A stretch of 11,571 bases of DNA from Dyadobacter sp. CECT 9275 (GTDB taxonomy: Bacteria > Bacteroidota > Bacteroidia > Cytophagales > Spirosomataceae), in contig NZ_CAJRAF010000003.1 in NCBI RefSeq assembly GCF_907164905.1, forward strand, positions 1 through 11,571, in the 5' to 3' direction. The notes beneath the pieces were generated by a model, which was given only the letters and a program-made list of their open reading frames with translations, searched no databases and had not been told where the DNA came from. Positions 6,081 through 11,571 of the stretch are shown here, piece by piece (the stretch's first letter is position 1; each line of letters begins with the position of its first letter). The position numbers and the translations under genes are program-made.

Positions 6081-7877
6081 TTAAACTATATTTTCTTTAA
6101 TAATCTGCTTTAGTTTAATTTCTCTATTATTAATGAATTCTTCAAAATTGTTGAAATCTAAACTAGTATTTTCAGGTATTAATAAATGATCTTTTATGGT
6201 TTCACTAAAAACTAATTGCTTATCAATCCAATCCTTTAATGGACTTTTATTTTTTGATTTATTTTGCTCTTCTGATAACAATCCAAGATTAAGTACTGTA
6301 TTATAATGATTATTATAGAATACTATTTGATCTGCATTCAGTAAAGAATAGGTTTCATAATTAAACTGAGATTTAGGATGTAAATGATCCACATTAGGAT
6401 TTTTGAACTCAAAATTAAATTTTGGAAATAATATTGAAAGAATATAAAAACTATCCAAATTATCATAAGATGTTCTTAGTATTGTGTCTAACTTTTCGTC
6501 ATCTATATTAAAACTCTTACTTGTCCCTTTAAAAGTAGTTTTAAAATTTGCTAATGGAAAATCACTAATCCCGTTATCAGTAATTACTTTTTTGAGTTTT
6601 ATTAAAAACCCGTCAGAACTACCTCCAAAAAGCTTATTTAGTAAGGATATATTTAAATACTGCTTAATTAATTTCTTATTATCACTATGTTTATTCTCCT
6701 TATTTATATCCTTGTAGAAATCTGAAATATATAAATAATAGATAATTGGAATTATAGAATTCTTAGCACGAAGAGAATGATTATTAAATGATAATGATTT
6801 AACCAATTGAAAACTTTCTTTTATGCACAATGTTATTTTACTCCAATCTAACTTGATTTTACTTATAGTATCATTATCAAAATTTTTTAATGCAAACCTA
6901 ATATCGGTTCCAACTAAAACTAAACAGGTTTTTAAAATAAAATCTTGATCTATTGTAAAGCCAAATTCTCTTATTTGTCTAATGACATTATCCAATTCTT
7001 CTCTTGCTCCCTTACTTGATTGACCAATCTCCCATGAAGCAGTTATTATAGACATCAGTAAATCTGCAAATGATAATTTAGTACCGCCTGAATTTGTTCT
7101 TATGAATTCATATAATATCTTATCAAAATCTTGCTCTTGTTCCAAAAAATAATTAATGATTGGTTTTTCGTTAACAAGTTTATATAGTTTTAACAATGTT
7201 TCTCCAGGAAAACCAGAAATATCTAAATTTTCTTTAGTTAGATATGTAATTACATTGTGCTCACTTTTAAACTCTAATATATTACCAACTTCAAACCAAA
7301 AGCATTCAATTTCTTTACTATTACCATTTTCATCAGAAATTTGTTTAACTCTCGATATACTCTCATCTTTATGCTCATTCTGAATTAAAAATAAAAAATC
7401 GTATACTTTTTTTTCCTCATGGTTCTCAATAGGAGATAGAATATCTAAAAATAATTTTCGTGTTGGATAATTCACTTCATCTTCATAATATATTTTTTTA
7501 TTATAAACATAATGCCTGTATGCATAGCTTCCTTTTAATCCTATATATAAACTATTTAATCTTTGTTGACCATCAATAACCGCTTTGAAATTTTTATATC
7601 CTTTAGTTTTTCTTTCATGATTGTTACCTCCCTGATATTCAACGTATTTTTTAAGAAAATCATAAAAACGAAATTGATTTTTAATACTATCTTCTTCAAC
7701 TTCCCAAAACATAAATGTATTAATTGGATAGTCTTGCATTATAGAATCAAATAAAAATTCAATTTGAATTGGATTCCAAACAAATCTTCTTTGTATTGAT
7801 GGTAATAAAAAATCTCCCGAGTCAATTTTATCAATTGCATTTTTTATTGTTATAGCTTTTTCTAATTCGTTTGCCAT
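6081..7877 (-). CDS. DUF262-DUF1524 protein, GmrSD-like restriction nuclease candidate
   Basis: A 598-residue protein with the two-domain layout of GmrSD-type (type IV-like) enzymes that cut modified DNA. The N-terminal DUF262 (ParB/sulfiredoxin-like, NTP-using) domain shows IQRRFVWNPIQIEFLFDSI (28-46) and the hallmark IDGQQRLNSLYIGL (101-114). A FIRTNSGGTKLSFADLLMS stretch further on is also typical of DUF262. The C-terminal DUF1524 (HNH-like) domain shows VDHLHPKS (496-503), giving likely metal and catalytic residues D497, H498 and H500. It is followed by NLGLLSEEQNKSKNKSPL (about 530-547), the family's second conserved block. The gene lies 63 bp after herA with no obvious promoter or terminator between them, so cotranscription is likely. 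Related DUF262-DUF1524 proteins include SspE, which senses phosphorothioate DNA, so the substrate remains open. GC is low, about that of the SIR2-HerA genes. Confidence 0.87.
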   Translation of the reverse strand: MANELEKAITIKNAIDKIDSGDFLLPSIQRRFVWNPIQIEFLFDSIMQDYPINTFMFWEVEEDSIKNQFRFYDFLKKYVEYQGGNNHERKTKGYKNFKAVIDGQQRLNSLYIGLKGSYAYRHYVYNKKIYYEDEVNYPTRKLFLDILSPIENHEEKKVYDFLFLIQNEHKDESISRVKQISDENGNSKEIECFWFEVGNILEFKSEHNVITYLTKENLDISGFPGETLLKLYKLVNEKPIINYFLEQEQDFDKILYEFIRTNSGGTKLSFADLLMSIITASWEIGQSSKGAREELDNVIRQIREFGFTIDQDFILKTCLVLVGTDIRFALKNFDNDTISKIKLDWSKITLCIKESFQLVKSLSFNNHSLRAKNSIIPIIYYLYISDFYKDINKENKHSDNKKLIKQYLNISLLNKLFGGSSDGFLIKLKKVITDNGISDFPLANFKTTFKGTSKSFNIDDEKLDTILRTSYDNLDSFYILSILFPKFNFEFKNPNVDHLHPKSQFNYETYSLLNADQIVFYNNHYNTVLNLGLLSEEQNKSKNKSPLKDWIDKQLVFSETIKDHLLIPENTSLDFNNFEEFINNREIKLKQIIKENIV

Positions 7878-7940
7878 TTTTATTATGTCTTAAAAAATAA
7901 TAATTTATATGTAATTTAATAATAAAATTTAAAGGTGTAA

Positions 7941-9770
7941 TTATCCTAGCCATCTCTTACTAACTGTTTCCAATTCTGAAGACTTAGTCGGTTCGTTTGA
8001 CCACCCTTTAACAAAACTTATATCATTTGAGTCAGGTAATTGTTCTTCAGTTAATTTATTAATTCTAATTCTACTAGGTAAAGCAGCAGCTTCACCAACA
8101 AAAATAGCTTCCCTTCTAGTTAGTGATGGTAACATTTTTGTTAACCCAGTTAAACTATCAGGCAAAAATTTAGAAACATGTTCTTGGTCACTAGAATTTG
8201 TTAGACGAAGAATAATCCAAGAATTACATTGTGATAAAACAGTAGATTCAACATCGGAAGGCCTTTGCGAAATTAACATTAATCCAACGCCATATTTTCT
8301 ACCTTCTTTTGCTATACGACGAACGGCCTCTTGAGCTTCTTTGTATTGCGCTTCACCATGATTTGGAACATATCTATGTGCTTCTTCACAAATAAAAAGA
8401 ACTGGATCTTTTTCTCTTTCTTCTCTAGTTTGCCAAAGTTTATATTGAAATAATAATCTAGCAATTAGAGCTGTAAGAGGACCAGCAACTTCATTAGGCA
8501 AACCTGAAATATCAATTATTCTAAGGTTTTTATCTACTCCAGTTGTTTCGTCTTTTATCTCACCAAAAAATTGAGCTAAAATCTCATCTAATTTTGGAGA
8601 TTCAGGACTAAATTCATCCATTATAAATGAAAGTTGAGGATTTGTTCTTAAAACTTTTAATTTTTTAAGTATAGAATCTATTTTATCTCTACCAGAACTA
8701 GCTGCAAGGTTTTCACTTTTACCAGGTTTTTGTCCTTGAACTTTATCAATATGTTTTATGAATTCAGACAGTAGAAAGGGTGTAGGTTTATCTCTATCAA
8801 AGTTTAATATTTGCTCTGGGGTTGTTACTCCTTCTGGAATATCATCTTTGGCTTCCCCCAAAGGATTAGCACCTATATTTTGCACTAATTCATGATTCAA
8901 TAATCTAGCGTATGTGATTGCTTGATAAACCATGTTTGTTTGTGAAGTAGCTTCAAATTCTGTTTTACCAATAACTAACGACCTAAATTCATCACTAGAC
9001 ATTAACCAATAAGGTAATTTTAATTGTTCAGCTTTAATGGTACTGGTCGATGCTTCACTATAAGCTTTATAGACTACTGCTTTATCGCCAAAAGCTTTTG
9101 CATATTCACCATGTGGATCAATCATTATAATTCTTGGTGAAATATTTTTGCCATCCGTTTTGTGTGATAAAACAGAATGTAAAATAGAAGCAACTGTTCC
9201 AGATTTTCCGGAACCAGTTGACCCCAAAATTGCACAATGATGTCCAAATAATTTATCTATGTTTGCTCTACAAATTGCATTATTGCCACCTACATAATTC
9301 CCTATAGGAACCATAGGGTTAATTTTATTTTCTTTTAAATTTTCAGCAGCACGGTAAATACTTTCCAATTCATCATTTAAACATAAAAAAGCATCTTGCA
9401 AAGGAAGTGGATATGTTTCTATACCTCTATTGAACTCTAACTGCTTATTTTTAACACTCCAAATACCTTGTCCAAATAAATCAGCTTCTAAAATTCTTTT
9501 ATCATCTCCTGGTAAAATTTGAGCTTTCCCTTCCTCTGACTGTATATCAGATTGCATTCTTAGCATCCTCACGTAGGCAAATAAAATCTTCCTTCCAAAG
9601 TGAATTTTTATAATACTGCCTATTTGACCAACAGAATATATTTGACCATAAACTGACCTTGTCAATTCAGTAATTTTAATATCTAACTCAATGCGAATAG
9701 AGTTACCACTTACTTCTATAATTTTTCCAATTCGAAGTGACTGATTTGTTGTAAATATTTCTTTATTCAT
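7941..9770 (-). CDS. herA: HerA-like DUF87 ring ATPase/helicase, SIR2-HerA system
   Basis: A 609-residue HerA/FtsK-superfamily ATPase. Residues 12-75 fit a HAS-barrel. The RecA-like DUF87 core has Walker A GSTGSGKSG (183-191), the family segment IIMIDPHGEY (214-223), Walker B VLFICEEAHR (457-466) with E462 and E463, and KEGRKYGVGLMLISQRPS (488-505), the conserved stretch after Walker B. HerA proteins form hexameric rings that move along DNA. In the SIR2-HerA defence pair the ring assembles with SIR2 subunits and controls their NADase activity. Its ATG lies inside the end of the SIR2 gene (8-bp overlap), a strong sign of a stoichiometric complex. No nurA gene is seen here, which argues against the archaeal-type repair role. 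All ATPase motifs are intact. Confidence 0.93.
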   Translation of the reverse strand: MNKEIFTTNQSLRIGKIIEVSGNSIRIELDIKITELTRSVYGQIYSVGQIGSIIKIHFGRKILFAYVRMLRMQSDIQSEEGKAQILPGDDKRILEADLFGQGIWSVKNKQLEFNRGIETYPLPLQDAFLCLNDELESIYRAAENLKENKINPMVPIGNYVGGNNAICRANIDKLFGHHCAILGSTGSGKSGTVASILHSVLSHKTDGKNISPRIIMIDPHGEYAKAFGDKAVVYKAYSEASTSTIKAEQLKLPYWLMSSDEFRSLVIGKTEFEATSQTNMVYQAITYARLLNHELVQNIGANPLGEAKDDIPEGVTTPEQILNFDRDKPTPFLLSEFIKHIDKVQGQKPGKSENLAASSGRDKIDSILKKLKVLRTNPQLSFIMDEFSPESPKLDEILAQFFGEIKDETTGVDKNLRIIDISGLPNEVAGPLTALIARLLFQYKLWQTREEREKDPVLFICEEAHRYVPNHGEAQYKEAQEAVRRIAKEGRKYGVGLMLISQRPSDVESTVLSQCNSWIILRLTNSSDQEHVSKFLPDSLTGLTKMLPSLTRREAIFVGEAAALPSRIRINKLTEEQLPDSNDISFVKGWSNEPTKSSELETVSKRWLG

Positions 9771-10956
9771 GTTCTCCAGTAATAATGAAATTTGTTAAAC
9801 CTGTAAATGTCCACCAGAATAAATCTTTAGAGTCATCTGGTTTAATTGGATTTGTTGAATTATAATAAATACCTTTTTGACCTGCTACATATATTCTTTC
9901 ACCAAATTCAGGATTTTTAATCCAAGCATCTAATGTTTTATTTATAACTATATCGCCATTTGAATTTTCTTGTGCAAATGCAATAATAGTCGTCCTATTA
10001 TCTTTTGAGAAAAGTGCCGCTTCTATTTCAGCATTAATATGGTCATCACCAAAACTATACCCACACGTAATTAATATATTATCTTCTTTTGAATTTAAAC
10101 TATTTCTAAAACCATGAAATAAATAAGAAAATGGATCCTTTTGTGTCTCTACATATTTAGTAGCTTGTGGATAAATCATTATATCCGAAGTATTAGATAA
10201 ATATTTAGTACCGTAGCGTGTTCGCATTAAGCCTTTATTTTTATCTCTTTGCCAATCAATTGAACCATGCAACTTATACAATAAACATTTATTTGGTAAA
10301 CTATTTAAATCTTGGAATTCAAATTGTGGGTTCCAGTATCCAACTGAACCACCAGAAAAACCATCAACAACTGTAAATTTTTCAAGTGCCAAAGCATCTT
10401 CTAATAAAGTATCATAATTTGTTGTGAAAAAAGTTAATTTTGAACGTGACATCAAATTTGATCTATTTGAATATAATGCTTGTACAAACTTCAAATGATG
10501 CTCTATTTCAACTATTGGATTATTTGAATTTCCAATTTGTTCTTCATCTTTATTTTTAAAATAACCGTACCTAACTGTATCACCAATAGCTGAAATAATT
10601 GATTTATGAAGATTTATCAATTCTTCATTTGTAAATGAGAATTTATTAATATTTGCTGTTTGCGCTTTAGACCTCTCAGCTAAAGCAATTAAATCACCAA
10701 TATGACTTAAATAGTGCTCAATATGAGAATTTGCTATTAATTCATTTGTTAATAATTCATAAATTTCATTATTCTTCTTGTGAGAAGGATTTGTTAAATC
10801 TTCAAGTATAATGTTTTTAACTCTTTCGGTCAAAGGATACATTAATGGAATATTTGAATTATAACTTATACCTGCACCAAATAACCAATTTTGTCTACTA
10901 GAATCAAGTTGTTTCTTTATTTCTTCTTTTATTTTCTCAAAGTCATGTTCTTCCAT
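9763..10956 (-). CDS. SIR2-domain NADase-like effector, SIR2-HerA system
   Basis: A 397-residue protein with a defence-type SIR2 (sirtuin-like, NAD-binding) domain. The NAD-binding loop is FGAGISYNSNIP (26-37). TTNYDTLLE (178-186) supplies the probable catalytic N180, and KLHGSIDW (228-235) supplies H230. CGYSFGDDHINAEI (298-311) is the C-terminal SIR2 motif seen in NAD+-hydrolysing phage-defence proteins such as ThsA. In such systems infection triggers NAD+ depletion and growth arrest of the infected cell. The C-terminal part (about 320-397) has no motif I recognise and may contact HerA. It starts 4 bp after the 192-residue gene and overlaps herA by 8 bp (ATGAATAA), so the three are one translational unit. 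All expected residues are present. Confidence 0.93.
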   Translation of the reverse strand: MEEHDFEKIKEEIKKQLDSSRQNWLFGAGISYNSNIPLMYPLTERVKNIILEDLTNPSHKKNNEIYELLTNELIANSHIEHYLSHIGDLIALAERSKAQTANINKFSFTNEELINLHKSIISAIGDTVRYGYFKNKDEEQIGNSNNPIVEIEHHLKFVQALYSNRSNLMSRSKLTFFTTNYDTLLEDALALEKFTVVDGFSGGSVGYWNPQFEFQDLNSLPNKCLLYKLHGSIDWQRDKNKGLMRTRYGTKYLSNTSDIMIYPQATKYVETQKDPFSYLFHGFRNSLNSKEDNILITCGYSFGDDHINAEIEAALFSKDNRTTIIAFAQENSNGDIVINKTLDAWIKNPEFGERIYVAGQKGIYYNSTNPIKPDDSKDLFWWTFTGLTNFIITGEHE

Positions 10957-10960
10957 ATTT

Positions 10961-11539
10961 TTATTGTTGAATGTGAAGATTTAATAATTCAGCTAACTGG
11001 TCTTTTGTAATTATTAAAAAATTAGTGGTGTCGTATGTGTTCTTTTCTACACGACGAAGAAAACCAAGGTAATTCATTATTCTAATAAAAGTACGTAAAG
11101 TATTATCATTGTAAGCTATCCCAATTCCTATTCTACCTAATGATGCAGCGTTTATCATACTACCCATTATATGCTTTTTAGAATTTTGGTTTTCAATTTC
11201 AATAGCTAAAAAACATCTAGCATTCTGATTTTTATAAATCAAATCGTCAAAATTTGGAATAGTTATCTCATTGTCAATTTCTCCTCCAATATTTTCTATA
11301 TGATATTCATACAATTGTTTGAGAAAGGAATTTATATTCTGATCATTTACAAGATTATTATAATTCTGTATTTGATTTAAACCTTGCTCCATACTAAAAG
11401 GACCCACAGCAATATCAACACGTGGTGAGTAGTGATTAATATATCCATTAAATGCCGACCATTCATTTTTAACGGGGCAGTTAAAAAGTCTTTCAGTTAA
11501 TAATGGAAATATAATATTTTGAAATTGTCTAGCTGTCAT
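10961..11539 (-). CDS. Unrecognised small protein upstream of SIR2-HerA, possible PD-(D/E)XK-like core
   Basis: I do not recognise the family of this 192-residue soluble protein. It has no signal peptide or membrane segment. Two segments suggest a nuclease-like core: SPRVDIAVGPF (38-48, with D42) and FLAIEIENQNSKKHIMGSMI (110-129, with E114, E116 and K121/K122). A D, then E-x-E on a hydrophobic strand, then basic residues, resembles a divergent PD-(D/E)XK layout, followed by a helix and a Gly-rich strand (RIGIGIAY, 136-143). This is inference from pattern only; a non-catalytic partner or regulator is equally possible. It ends 4 bp before the SIR2 start, so it belongs to that operon. There is no in-frame stop in the 32 nt between its ATG and the window edge, so the true start may lie further upstream. 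Confidence 0.75.
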   Translation of the reverse strand: MTARQFQNIIFPLLTERLFNCPVKNEWSAFNGYINHYSPRVDIAVGPFSMEQGLNQIQNYNNLVNDQNINSFLKQLYEYHIENIGGEIDNEITIPNFDDLIYKNQNARCFLAIEIENQNSKKHIMGSMINAASLGRIGIGIAYNDNTLRTFIRIMNYLGFLRRVEKNTYDTTNFLIITKDQLAELLNLHIQQ

Positions 11540-11571
11540 AATAAATTCATGAAAAATAATTCTTAACTTCT

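Noticed and set aside
7941..9770. HerA-NurA DNA end-resection pair
   Set aside because: No nurA-like gene is adjacent; the overlapping SIR2 gene fits the SIR2-HerA defence pair better.

Overview
The window looks like chromosomal DNA of a member of the Bacteroidota, possibly near Sphingobacteriales; the genus is a guess. The evidence is AT-rich DNA, genes without Shine-Dalgarno sequences, one TAnnTTTG-type promoter candidate, and an IS30-family element of the kind common in this phylum. Every supported gene lies on the minus strand, so transcription runs from high to low coordinates.

Right to left (the direction of transcription), the window starts with a compact four-gene block at 11539-6081. 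It encodes a 192-residue protein with a possible PD-(D/E)XK-like core, a SIR2-domain protein, a HerA-type DUF87 ATPase, and a DUF262-DUF1524 (GmrSD-like) protein. The SIR2 and HerA genes overlap by 8 bp and match the SIR2-HerA anti-phage pair, in which NAD+ depletion is coupled to a HerA ring ATPase. The small upstream gene and the GmrSD-like downstream gene are candidate extra parts of the same system. A 370-bp intergenic region (5710-6080) follows. It has a candidate promoter and, just before the next operon, a large hairpin with a T-run that resembles an intrinsic terminator or attenuator.

Next is a type I Wadjet operon, jetA-jetB-jetC (5709-2485), encoding the MukF-, MukE- and MukB-like parts of an SMC complex that restricts plasmids. 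jetA and jetB look intact and overlap their neighbours as usual. jetC is cut after about 391 of the roughly 1100 codons normal for the family, exactly at the edge of an IS30-family insertion sequence (1418-2516). The rest of jetC and all of jetD are missing from the window, so this Wadjet is very probably dead.

The IS has 19-bp terminal inverted repeats (17/19 identical), an apparently intact DDE transposase, and an unusual 32-bp perfect palindrome in its leader. No target duplication is visible. Beyond it (1383-78) lie two genes of ordinary chromosomal character with higher GC: a DUF1348/NTF2-like protein and an AraC-family regulator. The IS therefore marks the border between a low-GC defence island and host-like DNA, and it probably took part in a deletion or recombination there. 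Bases 1-77 contain nothing I can call.
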